A stretch of 58,881 nucleotides of DNA from CAZIDL01 sp964537825 (GCA_964537825.1 CAZIDL010000006.1:1-58881), one strand, 5' to 3'. Counted from the stretch's first letter, positions 8,054 to 15,973 are shown. Notes: generated by a model not told the origin, from the sequence alone. Made by a program: numbers and translations.

Positions 8054-8890
8054 ATGAAAAAGACCGCACTTACTTTAGTCATCCTCTTTCCCTTTCTTTT
8101 GAACGCGCAGCACGAAAATCATTACGAGGAGATCGAACCCGTTCGGACCGAAGCTTACGAGCTGAGCTTTTCCGATCAGCACAGCCAGAAAGGATTCCTC
8201 TTTGTGAAAATGGAGATCGATAACCTTTCGGATGACTATCTCCTGTTCAAGCCGCACGAGGGGACCTTTACGGTCCGCGGAAAAGCATTCGATCCCGAAA
8301 AGGAAAAGATCATTATTCCCCCTGGGAAAAGCGAAACCCACAAATTCAAGCTCAGAGGTGATGCCAACTTTCACGTGGACTCAGCAAAAGCTGAAATAGC
8401 TGGGCTTTATCGTTTTTCCGGTGAAGGCGAGGTTCAAAAGGCCGAGCCGTTTAAGCTCCCTGCTGCGAAGAATTCCTTTGAGGTCGGTAAAGGGACTTTT
8501 GAATGCAAGCTCGATGGGGATGTGAAGAAGGAAACGGATGTGACCAAAGCTGCTTTCGAATGCACCTACCGAGGGGATGGTGTCGGGCTTCTGAATCACA
8601 AGAAGGTTACCGTCAAGACCGAAGAAGGAGATGAGTACCGGAACAAGAAGAAGAAAGGCATGTTGGGGAAGATCGCAGGGAAGAAGAAAGATGAAAAGAC
8701 CCTCTTGAAGGGTGAGTCGGCTAAGGTTAAGACGGAATTCCAGATCCCGTCAAAAGTGGCGGACATGCAATTCGCTACCCTTTTTATCCACTGGAACGAT
8801 TGCTTCCAGGAGTCCATGCCGGAAGGAACGGATTCTCATTCCGTCCGCTTCATCCTGGACGAAGCGAAGACGGAGGGAATGAACGACTAG
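8054..8890 (+). CDS. Secreted protein of unknown function
   Basis: 278 residues. I do not recognise a family. A signal peptide is clear (MKKTALTLVILFPFLLNAQ, cleavage near residue 19-20). The rest is beta-rich and polar, with a lysine-rich patch GDEYRNKKKKGMLGKIAGKKKDE near residue 200 and two domain-like blocks that each resemble a small beta-sandwich; the phrases DNLSDDYLLFKPHEG and IPPGKSETHKFKLRG suggest a domain of the kind that describes extra terms in a beta-sandwich, but no catalytic residues stand out. An alternative ATG lies 12 bases upstream at 8042. It is convergent with the methyltransferase at 8991 and shows no operon partner. Confidence 0.75.
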   Translation: MKKTALTLVILFPFLLNAQHENHYEEIEPVRTEAYELSFSDQHSQKGFLFVKMEIDNLSDDYLLFKPHEGTFTVRGKAFDPEKEKIIIPPGKSETHKFKLRGDANFHVDSAKAEIAGLYRFSGEGEVQKAEPFKLPAAKNSFEVGKGTFECKLDGDVKKETDVTKAAFECTYRGDGVGLLNHKKVTVKTEEGDEYRNKKKKGMLGKIAGKKKDEKTLLKGESAKVKTEFQIPSKVADMQFATLFIHWNDCFQESMPEGTDSHSVRFILDEAKTEGMND

Positions 8891-8990
8891 CTAGCAGGTC
8901 CGGAAAAAGGCTGGGCTATAAGGGCTGAAGGATCTATTGCGGTAACGAGCATTGGCTTGGGTTCCATTGCTTGTGGGTATTTCTTTGAGC

Positions 8991-9740
8991 CTAGCTATCC
9001 CGGTGCTGTACCCTTCCCATTCTAAAAAAGATGGGAAAACGAAAGAGGCGTTCCCCGTTTCCTATGACCTCCTTCATTCGATCTTCCAGCTCATCTACCG
9101 GATCCTTCCCTTCTTGGTCGATGAACTTCTGCACGCTTGACCAGGTCCTGAGGTAAGCTGCAGTTCGTTCAGCACCCCATCGGAATTCGCTATGTAAGCG
9201 TTCCTCTTCGACCTCCGAAAAAGGAAAGGCCAGGTCCGAGTATTCGAGGTCTACATGCTTGCGTTCCGGATCCCAATAAGGGGCTATCGTTCCATTGTAG
9301 AAGCGATCGATAAGCCGGTCGACCCTTTCATCTTCACACTGGAGCCGGGCATAACCCCATTCCGCGATCGAAGCTCCTTCTTTGGCGACCCGCTGTACCT
9401 CTCTATGGAACGCAGCAACATCGAACCAATGAAGGGCCTGGGCCACGGTTATCAGGTCGAATGCGCTTTCCGGAAAGGGCGATCCCTCGGCTGGAGCAAC
9501 TTGATAGTGGACATTCGAGGACCGCTCGGCCTCAGCGAGCTGTGCTTCACTGATGTCCGTCGCGTCGACGCGGTCGAAAACGGAGGCCAGGGAATGAGCT
9601 ACTTGACCATTCCCACAGGCCACGTCCCAAGCTCGATCCCTCCCCCGTACCCGTTCGAACAACAGATCGAAGAGGGCTTTCGGATAAGACGGGCGATGGT
9701 TCGCGTAGGCTTTTGCGTGCTTTGAAAAAAGATCCTTCAT
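8991..9740 (-). CDS. Class I SAM-dependent methyltransferase
   Basis: 249 residues from ATG 9740. Motif I reads WDVACGNGQVAHSLA near residue 38, followed by VDATDISEAQLAEAE and FDLITVAQALHWFD, the pattern of small UbiE/type 11 methyltransferases. The same layout is found in trans-aconitate methyltransferase-like proteins and many methyltransferases of unknown substrate; I cannot decide the substrate. A longer frame opens at 9800 but its added residues overlap the palindrome at 9755. The gene is divergent from the sodium symporter, with starts overlapping or 37 bases apart depending on the symporter start. Confidence 0.85.
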   Translation of the reverse strand: MKDLFSKHAKAYANHRPSYPKALFDLLFERVRGRDRAWDVACGNGQVAHSLASVFDRVDATDISEAQLAEAERSSNVHYQVAPAEGSPFPESAFDLITVAQALHWFDVAAFHREVQRVAKEGASIAEWGYARLQCEDERVDRLIDRFYNGTIAPYWDPERKHVDLEYSDLAFPFSEVEEERLHSEFRWGAERTAAYLRTWSSVQKFIDQEGKDPVDELEDRMKEVIGNGERLFRFPIFFRMGRVQHRDS

Positions 9741-9754
9741 GCTCGCCTTCGGAG

Positions 9755-9770
9755 CGAATTTCGAAATTCG
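9755..9770. promoter_or_regulatory. 16-base perfect palindrome between divergent genes, possible operator
   Basis: CGAATTTCGAAATTCG is its own reverse complement. It lies 15 bases from the methyltransferase ATG (9740) and 7 bases before the preferred symporter ATG (9778). The position suits a dimeric repressor acting on both genes; no regulator gene adjoins it. No TAnnTTTG element was seen here. Confidence 0.35.
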
Positions 9771-9777
9771 GGGAACG

Positions 9778-11381
9778 ATGAGCGCTCGGCTGGAGAACAT
9801 CCCCCTTCTCCTCGCGGAGAACGTTACAAAAGAGATCGGGGTCGAACTGAACCCCTGGGCGTTGACTTCTTTTATCGCCTACCTCCTCCTGATCATCGGT
9901 ATCGGGATCTATTCCTCCCGCTTTTCCTCGCAGGGGATCACGAACTATTTCATCGGGGGGCGGAAGATGAACCGCCTCGTAGTAGCCCTTTCCGCCGTGG
10001 TCTCGGGAAGGAGTTCCTGGCTCTTGTTGGGTTTTACGGGAATGGCTTATTCCCAAGGTGCGAGCGCAATTTGGGCTGCGGTGGGCTATACGATCGTGGA
10101 ATTCTTTCTTTTTTTCTTTTATGCTCCCCGCCTTCGGACTTTTACGGAGCGCTATGATTGCATCACCCTTCCGGATTTCTTTGCCGCTCGTTTCAACGAT
10201 CGCAATGGGATCCTCCGGATCCTACTGGTCCTTGTGATCATCATCTTTCTGGGTGCTTATACGGCGGGGCAATTCCTTGCCGGCGGGAAGGCCTTTGCGT
10301 CCAGCTTCGGCCTGGCCGAGTGGGAGGGGGTGATGATCACCTCCCTTATCGTACTTGCTTACACGGTTCTGGGAGGCTTTATGGCGGTAAGCCTCACGGA
10401 CATGGTCCAGGCTTTCTNNNNNNNNNNTTCTTCATGATCTTCGCCCTGCTGGTCCTTCCCTTGATGGCTATTATCGACTTTGGCGGTTGGGACGCTGTTC
10501 AAAAGGAATTGAACGCCTTCGATGCTTCCCATCTCGATGTGATGGCGATATCCACCGGAGGGTTGATCGGCTTTCTCGGGATCGGATTGGGTTCGACCGG
10601 GAATCCGCATATCATCAGCCGTTACATGTCGATCGATGACCCTAAAAAGCTCAAGTACTCCGCTTACATGGGGACCCTCTGGAACGTTCTTATGGCCTTC
10701 GGAGCTTTGATGATCGGGCTTGTGGGAAGGGCTTATTTCCCTGCGGAGGCGATGCTCCCAGGGAACGACCCGGAGAACGTTTATCCGCTCTTGGCCCAAG
10801 AGCAAGTGCCGGCCATCATCTTCGGTTTGATCGTGGCCTCGATCTTCGCGGCCATCATGTCCACTTGCGATTCGCAGCTCCTGGTCGTTTCCTCGGCTGT
10901 GGTCCGGGATGTTTATCAAAAGATCTTCAAAAAAGGGGAGGAACTTCCCCAGAAGGAAATGGTGCTCATCAGCCGCTCGGTGGTGGTCGTTTTGGTCGTA
11001 CTCTCTTTGTTCCTGGGGTTCCTTATGGAGAACGTGATATTTACGGTCGTTCTCTTTGCTTGGGCAGGGGTCGGTGGGGCCATCGGACCGGTATCGGTGT
11101 TGGCTCTTTTCTGGAAACGGACCACCCATGCTGGTGTTTTGGCGGGAATGCTTACCGGAATGCTGGTCACGCTCTTTTGGTACAACCTTTCCGCTATCAA
11201 AGAGGCGATAGGTCCCCTGCCGGAATGGCTCAACTCGCTTTTATATGCGGAACTTTACGAGTTGATCCCGGCCTTTGGTCTGAGCATTCTCGTCACGGTC
11301 CTCGTTAGCTTAGCGACGGAAAGACCGAATGGTTCGGAAGAAATGTTCAGAGTGATGAAAAGAGGATCCGATATCGAATGA
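9778..11381 (+). CDS. Sodium:solute symporter, PutP-like (interrupted by an N gap)
   Basis: The gene is present in two frames joined by ten Ns at 10418-10427. The first half has NYFIGGRKMNRLVVALSAV and SGRSSWLLLGFTGMAY, the second LGIGLGSTGNPHIISRYM and IMSTCDSQLLVVSS, all typical of sodium/proline-type SSS carriers with about 12-13 helices. If the two contig ends overlap by TTCT, the codons read GCT TTC TTC ATG across the join, matching the PutP pattern VQAxxMIFAL, and the gene becomes a single intact frame of about 529 residues. An alternative start at 9739 exists. It probably imports a small organic solute such as proline. The DUF2071 gene overlaps its stop codon. Confidence 0.88.
10418..10427. 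other. Assembly gap (ten Ns), probably spurious
   Basis: Left side ends ...GGCTTTCT, right side begins TTCTTCATG. The left and right reading frames differ by an amount that requires a true insertion of 2 mod 3 bases; a four-base overlap (TTCT counted once) satisfies this and restores the conserved helix. Confidence 0.75.
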
Positions 11382-12103
11382 AAGAAAAGAAGATCTTTCT
11401 TAGAGCCGAATGGCGGAATTTGGCTATGGTCAATCACTTGGTTGATCCCGAGATCCTGAAACCCTACATCCCACCCGCTACCGAATTGGACCTTTGGAAC
11501 GGGCGCACCTATGTCACCCTCGTGGGGTTCAAATTCTGCAACACCCGTATCAAAGGAGTGAAAGTTCCTTTTCATGTGAATTTCGAAGAGATCAACCTTC
11601 GCTTTTACAATCGTTATAAGGGGAGGGACGGGACATGGAAACGAGGGGTCGTCTTCTTCCGGGAGATCGTTCCGAAATACGCGGTCGCTTTCATCGCCAA
11701 TACCTTCTACAACGAGCATTACAAGCGGATGCCCACCCGGTTTGAACAGCGTCTTGAAGAGGAACAGCTTAAGGTGGGCTACTATTGGAAGAGCGATGAA
11801 TGGAACAGCCTGGAGTTGAAGGCGGATCCGGAGCTTCATCCCATCGAGCCCGGGACCGAGGAAGCATTTATCGCCGAACATTATTGGGGTTACGCAAAGA
11901 TCGGAGAAAGGACCAGCTCCGAGTATCAGGTGGAGCACCCCTCATGGCGGCTTCACTCTGTAAAGGACCATCATATTGACGTGGATTATGGGGATTGTTT
12001 TGGGAAAGAATTCGCTCATCTGAACGAAGACCCGCCAAGTTCTGTCTTTCTTGCTGAAGGCTCCGGGGTCATCATCCGGCATCGAAGCAAGATCAGGGCT
12101 TGA
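11378..12103 (+). CDS. DUF2071 (YqjF-like) protein
   Basis: 241 residues, typical length. Family features are the opening FLRAEWRNLAMVNHLVDPEILKPYIP, the LDLWNGRTYVTLVGFKF block and VNFEEINLRFYNRY. The family resembles acetoacetate decarboxylase folds but has no demonstrated reaction. The ATG overlaps the symporter stop codon (ATGA at 11378-11381), so it is translationally coupled to the transporter. No signal peptide is seen. About 80 bases separate it from paaG. Confidence 0.85.
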   Translation: MKEKKIFLRAEWRNLAMVNHLVDPEILKPYIPPATELDLWNGRTYVTLVGFKFCNTRIKGVKVPFHVNFEEINLRFYNRYKGRDGTWKRGVVFFREIVPKYAVAFIANTFYNEHYKRMPTRFEQRLEEEQLKVGYYWKSDEWNSLELKADPELHPIEPGTEEAFIAEHYWGYAKIGERTSSEYQVEHPSWRLHSVKDHHIDVDYGDCFGKEFAHLNEDPPSSVFLAEGSGVIIRHRSKIRA

Positions 12104-12185
12104 GTTGGAATTGGAGTTCGATCTGAAATGCTCCCCTCCTTTGACGATCCATTAAATTTACGCGCTCCAAAAACCCCATTCCCCT

Positions 12186-12968
12186 ATGGAAAGCGAGACC
12201 ATCCGCTCGGAGGTGAAGGACGGTGTAGCGCGGATCGTCCTGAATCGTCCGGACAAGCTTAACAGCTTCAACATGGAAATGGCGAAGGCACTTCAGGGAG
12301 CACTGGAGTGTTACGACAAGCATTCTGAGGTCCGGGCCATCTATATCACCGGAGAAGGCAAAGGTTTTTGCGCCGGTCAGGACCTGGGAGCGGCTGTTCA
12401 AGAGGATTCTCCCGCTATCGGGGATATCGTGGAAGAGCAATACAATCCGATCATCCGGCTTCTTCGGAGGATCGAAAAGCCGATCGTATGCGGGGTGAAT
12501 GGAACGGCGGCCGGAGCTGGTGCCAACATCGCTTTTGCTTGCGATATCACTTTTGCCATCGAATCCGCCAAGTTCATCCAATCTTTTTCCCAGATCGGCC
12601 TCATTCCGGACAGCGGAGGGACCTGGATGCTTCCCCGTCTCGTGGGGCTTCAAAAGGCCACCGCTTTGACGATGTTGGGGGAAAAGCTTCCGGCCGAAAA
12701 GGCCGAGGAAATGGGGTTGATCTACAGCACCTGCGGGGATGAAGCATTGGAGGAGAAAGCCTACGGCACGGCTCAACAGCTTGCCAAAATGCCCACCAAA
12801 GGGCTCGGACTCACCAAGCGAGGGCTAAATGCTGGATTGGAGAATGACCTTTCCACGCAACTCCGGCTCGAAAAACTCCTTCAGGAAGAAGCCGGTCATT
12901 CCCACGATTATCAGGAAGGGGTGGACGCCTTCCTGAACAAACGGAAACCGGGTTACAAAGGGTATTGA
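12186..12968 (+). CDS. paaG: Enoyl-CoA hydratase/isomerase, PaaG-like
   Basis: 260 residues of the crotonase family. The two oxyanion-hole stretches are visible (KGFCAGQDL near residue 60 and GTAAGAGANIAFACD near 107), and the acidic catalytic loop is GLIPDSGGTWMLPRL near 138. The sequence is close to PaaG, the isomerase that converts ring-1,2-epoxyphenylacetyl-CoA to an oxepin or shifts double bonds in the phenylacetate pathway. Genes for a PaaH-like dehydrogenase, PaaI and a 3-oxoadipyl-CoA thiolase follow. A general beta-oxidation hydratase is the alternative. A weak TAAATTTA sequence at 12153 may be its -7 element. Confidence 0.85.
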   Translation: MESETIRSEVKDGVARIVLNRPDKLNSFNMEMAKALQGALECYDKHSEVRAIYITGEGKGFCAGQDLGAAVQEDSPAIGDIVEEQYNPIIRLLRRIEKPIVCGVNGTAAGAGANIAFACDITFAIESAKFIQSFSQIGLIPDSGGTWMLPRLVGLQKATALTMLGEKLPAEKAEEMGLIYSTCGDEALEEKAYGTAQQLAKMPTKGLGLTKRGLNAGLENDLSTQLRLEKLLQEEAGHSHDYQEGVDAFLNKRKPGYKGY

Positions 12969-13000
12969 TAAGAACTTGAACCGCTTTAAAGAACCAGTTC

Positions 13001-14173
13001 ATGGCAGTTAAGGACTACGAAGGCATTGGGGTGATCGGCTGTGGGGCCATGGGGTCCGGGATCGCTCAGATAGCCGCGACGCAAGGACATCAGGTCTACC
13101 TCTACGACGCCAAAAAGGAAGCTCAGGAAGCTTCGAAGGAAAAGCTCAACAAGATCCTCGAGCGACAGGTCGAAAAAGAACGGATGACGCGGGAACAGGT
13201 TGATGGGGTCTGGGATCGGCTCCACTTTGTTGACGAATTCGAAGGGGTCCGAAAGAGCGATATGGTCGTGGAGGCCGTTATCGAGGACCTGGAGATCAAA
13301 AAGACCATCTTTCAGGATCTGGAGAACAATGTGAGCAAAGACTGTATTCTGGCCACGAACACTTCTTCCCTCTCGATCGCTTCCATCGCCTCTTCCTGCG
13401 AACATCCGGAACGGGTCCTCGGTGCCCACTTCTTCAACCCAGCACCCCTCATGCCGCTCGTGGAGCTCATCCCTTCGGTCCTTTCCGATAGGAAGAAGGT
13501 GGACAGCGTGCAAGCATTGCTCGACGATTGGGGTAAAGTGACCGCTCGCGTCAAGGATACACCCGGCTTTATCGTCAATCGCGTGGCCCGGCCCTTTTAC
13601 GGGGAAGCCCTTCGCATCCTGGAAGAAGGATATGCGGACGTCCCCACCATCGACCACGCCATGACCGAACTCGGAGGTTTCCGTATGGGGCCGTTCACCC
13701 TGATGGACTTCATCGGAAATGACGTCAACTTCAAGGTCACACAGACCGTCTTCACCGAATTCTTCTACGAGCCCCGTTACCGTCCTTCCATTACGCAAAA
13801 GCGCCTTTTCGAAGCAGGTCTCTATGGGAAAAAGACCGGAAGGGGGTATTACGACTACGGTGAGAATGCGAAGAACCTCGAGCCTTCTAAAGATCAGGAA
13901 TTGGGAGAGTACATCGTCACTCGCATCCTTGTCATGCTCATCAATGAAGCCGTGGACGCTCTCTTCTTGAACATCGCCAGTCGCGATGATCTGGATCTCG
14001 CCATGACGAAAGGCGTCAACTACCCCAAAGGGCTCCTCAGATGGTGTGATGAACTCGGTCCTGACTGGGTCCTCGAGGAGCTCGAACAGCTCCAGGAGGA
14101 ATACGGGGAGGAGCGCTATCGGCCGAGCCCCTTGTTGAAGAAGATGGTCCGGGAACAGCGAACGTTTTATTGA
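13001..14173 (+). CDS. paaH: 3-hydroxyacyl-CoA dehydrogenase, PaaH/PaaC-like
   Basis: 390 residues. The N-terminal Rossmann fold begins GVIGCGAMGSGIAQIAA, followed by the TNTSSLSIASIA and GAHFFNPAPLMPLVELI signature with the catalytic His, and two C-terminal dimerisation domains with NRVARPFYGEALR. It oxidises 3-hydroxyacyl-CoA with NAD. In the phenylacetate route it acts on 3-hydroxyadipyl-CoA. The distance to paaG is 32 bases, so the two form an operon. The duplicated C-terminal half is shorter than in the E. coli PaaH (about 475 residues), as is common in Bacteroidota. Confidence 0.9.
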   Translation: MAVKDYEGIGVIGCGAMGSGIAQIAATQGHQVYLYDAKKEAQEASKEKLNKILERQVEKERMTREQVDGVWDRLHFVDEFEGVRKSDMVVEAVIEDLEIKKTIFQDLENNVSKDCILATNTSSLSIASIASSCEHPERVLGAHFFNPAPLMPLVELIPSVLSDRKKVDSVQALLDDWGKVTARVKDTPGFIVNRVARPFYGEALRILEEGYADVPTIDHAMTELGGFRMGPFTLMDFIGNDVNFKVTQTVFTEFFYEPRYRPSITQKRLFEAGLYGKKTGRGYYDYGENAKNLEPSKDQELGEYIVTRILVMLINEAVDALFLNIASRDDLDLAMTKGVNYPKGLLRWCDELGPDWVLEELEQLQEEYGEERYRPSPLLKKMVREQRTFY

Positions 14174-14246
14174 ATACGAAGGAATGCCTCAAGGGCTAGG
14201 TGTCCTGAGGATGCTGCATCATCATGGTGAAGGGGTGATATGCTTA

Positions 14247-14276
14247 TGTAGGGATAGCTTGTGAGCTGTCCCTACA
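14247..14276. repeat. 30-base hairpin (TAGGGA-type)
   Basis: Arms TGTAGGGATAGCT and AGCTGTCCCTACA with a four-base loop TGTG; one pair is G-T. The TAGGGA/TCCCTA ends are shared with the palindrome at 14550-14575 and partly with that at 15974. Confidence 0.7.
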
Positions 14277-14345
14277 GAGGATCTATGTGAAGCCGATCAA
14301 CATTCAGCCCAAAAACCCTGTTGGACCCATGCAAGATTCGGTGAA

Positions 14346-14418
14346 GGCGAGGATCCCGAAGGGATCCCGGCTTCGTAGCCCACGGATCGAAGATCTGGGG
14401 GCCGAATGGTGCGGAGGC
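14346..14418 (+). repeat. 73-base dispersed repeat, copy 1
   Basis: Two small hairpins in tandem (GGATCCCGAAGGGATCC, then a CGGATCGAAGATCTGG hairpin) ending in TGCGGAGGC. A diverged second copy lies at 15371-15444 in the same orientation. Shared blocks are GGATCCCG, AGGGATCC, GTAGCC, CGGATCGAAGATC and TGCGGAGGC. Confidence 0.75.
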
Positions 14419-14448
14419 ATCAACGATCCCAGCGGGATCGAACGGATA

Positions 14449-14470
14449 GGGAACGATCGCGATCGTTCCC
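14449..14470. repeat. 22-base perfect palindrome
   Basis: The arms GGGAACGATCG and CGATCGTTCCC meet without a loop. It contains nested GATC and CGATCG sites. Confidence 0.8.
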
Positions 14471-14496
14471 CGATTCGCCGATTATGTTGGAATGAT

Positions 14497-14526
14497 GGTA
14501 CGGAACGCACGTGTGCGTTCCGTACC
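14497..14526. repeat. 30-base near-perfect palindrome
   Basis: Arms GGTACGGAACGCAC and GTGCGTTCCGTACC around the two-base centre GT; all 14 pairs match. Confidence 0.8.
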
Positions 14527-14549
14527 GATATGCGATCCACGCAACAGGA

Positions 14550-14575
14550 TAGGGACAAGTCGTGACTTGTCCCTA
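14550..14575. repeat. 26-base palindrome (TAGGGACAAGTC type)
   Basis: Arms TAGGGACAAGTC and GACTTGTCCCTA around GT. The inner part recurs at 15974-15991 after paaI, so this is a dispersed repeat family. Confidence 0.8.
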
Positions 14576-14704
14576 CATGACCCGTCCCTACGGATACATT
14601 GAAAAAGAAAGGGCAAAGGCCTCCCAATACGCGATCGTCGTGGAAGTTGCCTGGGGAGCAATTGATCACCTTTGATTGACAAGAGATTCTTTCCCTATTT
14701 TCTC

Positions 14705-14722
14705 TGAACCGGATCCGGTTCA
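14705..14722. repeat. 18-base perfect palindrome at the broken 5' edge of the gene remnant
   Basis: TGAACCGGATCCGGTTCA reads the same on both strands. It lies exactly where the truncated type IX secretion gene begins and supplies the in-frame stop codon upstream of it. Confidence 0.75.
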
Positions 14723-15169
14723 CGTATTGATACTAGCGGCATTTTGATATGGGAGAATTCTTTTGGGGGGCGTTATTTTGAATCGGGCACGGGAATAGCT
14801 AATGGGGTTAATGGTAATCTTGCAGTAGGTGGAAATGTGAATTCCCTTGACCAAGATGTTAGCGGTCATTTCGGGGGTGTTGATACTAGTGATTTTTGGC
14901 TTGTCAGCGTTAGCGATTCCTTGACGAGTTCTATTTCCTCTCATCCAAAAGAAGAAGGAGCCGTCCATATCTATCCGAATCCGACATCCAGAACGGTGAC
15001 GGAGGATCTGAAGGCCGATGCATCCATACGGTCCCTCAAACTCATGGATGCCCAGGGACGGGTCTATCGTTCCGTGAAAGATGGACCATTCCATAGCCTT
15101 GATGTATCCGGCTTAAGGAGAGGGGCCTATTTCCTCAAGGAACATCTGCGGAAGTTGATCATTGAATAG
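14708..15169 (+). pseudogene. 3' remnant of a type IX-secreted beta-propeller protein
   Basis: About 153 codons remain in frame after a TGA at 14705. The start of the remnant, DTSGILIWENSFGG, and the later GGVDTSDFWLVSVSD are the repeat pattern of Bacteroidota surface proteins built from WxxxxGG...D.DFW blades. The C-terminus carries a type A sorting domain with IYPNPTS, LMDAQGRVYRS and a final GAYFLKEHLRKLIIE. Only the last blades and the sorting domain survive; there is no signal peptide and no plausible start. The last strand appears shortened compared with usual GxYFLxxxxxxxxxRKxIIE ends. The 5' edge is a palindrome, so loss by recombination at repeats is likely. Confidence 0.7.
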
Positions 15170-15212
15170 AGAATGGGGCTTCTATATTCTCCTCTAGATG
15201 TATATTTCGGAC

Positions 15213-15345
15213 AAGTTTCCCCACCGATCCCGGTTAAAGTGAACCGTGTTTTCGATCCTCACCTGAGGCTTTCTTGATCGTTTCATGGTCCCAAAATTGA
15301 TCGGTTCGACTCCAATTTCGACCGTTTCAGGTCTTGGGGAAACTT
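15213..15345. mobile_element. MITE-like remnant with inverted ends
   Basis: AAGTTTCCCCA (15213-15223) and TGGGGAAACTT (15335-15345) are perfect inverted repeats 133 bases apart end to end. The inside carries related GATCGGTT/TCGACCG pieces and no coding frame. The flanking TATATTTCGGAC sequence recalls termini of Bacteroidota IS21-type elements, but no target duplication is visible and this identification is weak. Confidence 0.4.
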
Positions 15346-15370
15346 ACCGTGCAATGCAGGATCTTGAAAT

Positions 15371-15444
15371 GGCAAGGATCCCGGCAGGGATCCAACCATT
15401 GTAGCCCCGGATCGAAGATCCGGGGGCTGGAAAGATGCGGAGGC
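15371..15444 (+). repeat. 74-base dispersed repeat, copy 2
   Basis: Same order of blocks as 14346-14418, with the second hairpin (CCCCGGATCGAAGATCCGGGG) more perfect than in copy 1. The two copies are about one kilobase apart and flank the gene remnant. Confidence 0.75.
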
Positions 15445-15502
15445 TTTTAGAAAAAGGACCGAAAAACATCGGAGAAAAAGCTTCCTTTTTCTTCGCCCCC
15501 TT

Positions 15503-15510
15503 TAAATTTG
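15503..15510 (+). promoter_or_regulatory. -7 promoter element for paaI
   Basis: TAAATTTG matches TAnnTTTG, 33 bases before the ATG at 15544. It gives paaI and the thiolase a transcript of their own, separate from paaG-paaH. Confidence 0.45.
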
Positions 15511-15543
15511 GGAATTAAGCCTCTAACCACCTCCCCAAGACCT

Positions 15544-15972
15544 ATGAACTCCCCCAAAAAACCCCTTCCTACCCGCGTCGTAGACCGGATGTACGAGAAC
15601 GACCCCTTCAGCCGATGGCTGGGGATCGAGCGGATCGAGGACGGGGCCGGCTATTCCAGGCTCCGGATGACGGTGCGAAAGGAAATGCTCAACGGCTTCG
15701 ACCTGATGCACGGTGGGATCGCCTTCAGCCTGGCCGATAGTGCACTGGCCTTTGCGGCGAACGGGCACAATCGGATGGCACTCAGCATCGAGACATCCAT
15801 GTCCTACCTGGAAGGGGTGAAGGAAGGGGATACGATCACGGCAGTAGCTGAGGAAGCGGGTTTGACCAAGAAGACGGGGATCTATTACATTACGATCACA
15901 AAAGAGGACGGAACGCGAGTGGCCCTTTTCAAAGGGACCGTTTATCGAACGAGCAGAGAATGGTTTGAGTAG
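15544..15972 (+). CDS. paaI: PaaI-type hotdog thioesterase
   Basis: 142 residues. The hotdog fold signature is seen in MLNGFDLMHGGIAFSLADSALAFAANG, with the conserved HGG and the catalytic Asp in ADSALAF. PaaI releases stalled CoA thioesters, such as hydroxyphenylacetyl-CoA, as a safeguard of the phenylacetate pathway in the cytoplasm. The ATG at 15544 follows the promoter; an upstream TTG at 15508 lies inside the promoter and is rejected. The stop codon lies within the following palindrome-bearing stretch. The thiolase follows after 93 bases. Confidence 0.88.
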   Translation: MNSPKKPLPTRVVDRMYENDPFSRWLGIERIEDGAGYSRLRMTVRKEMLNGFDLMHGGIAFSLADSALAFAANGHNRMALSIETSMSYLEGVKEGDTITAVAEEAGLTKKTGIYYITITKEDGTRVALFKGTVYRTSREWFE

Positions 15973-15973
15973 G

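Larger units (their letters stand above)
14174..14707. other. Palindrome-rich intergenic region
   Basis: 534 bases with no credible gene. It holds at least six separate palindromes or hairpins (14247-14276, 14346-14418, 14425-14439, 14449-14470, 14497-14526, 14550-14575) and ends at another, 14705-14722. They differ in sequence, so this is not one element repeated. Frames of 60-140 codons across the region are made mostly of the repeats and show no family. Confidence 0.8.
15170..15543. other. Intergenic region with MITE-like element and second repeat copy
   Basis: 374 bases without a gene. It contains an element with 11-base inverted ends (15213-15345), copy 2 of the 73-base repeat (15371-15444) and the paaI promoter element (15503). 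Confidence 0.75.

Noticed and set aside
10411..10436. A true frameshift or pseudogene in the symporter
   Set aside because: The change coincides exactly with the Ns, and merging the contig ends by TTCT restores the frame and the conserved helix.
14247..14575. A CRISPR-like series of short palindromes
   Set aside because: The units differ in sequence and spacing and there are no cas genes.
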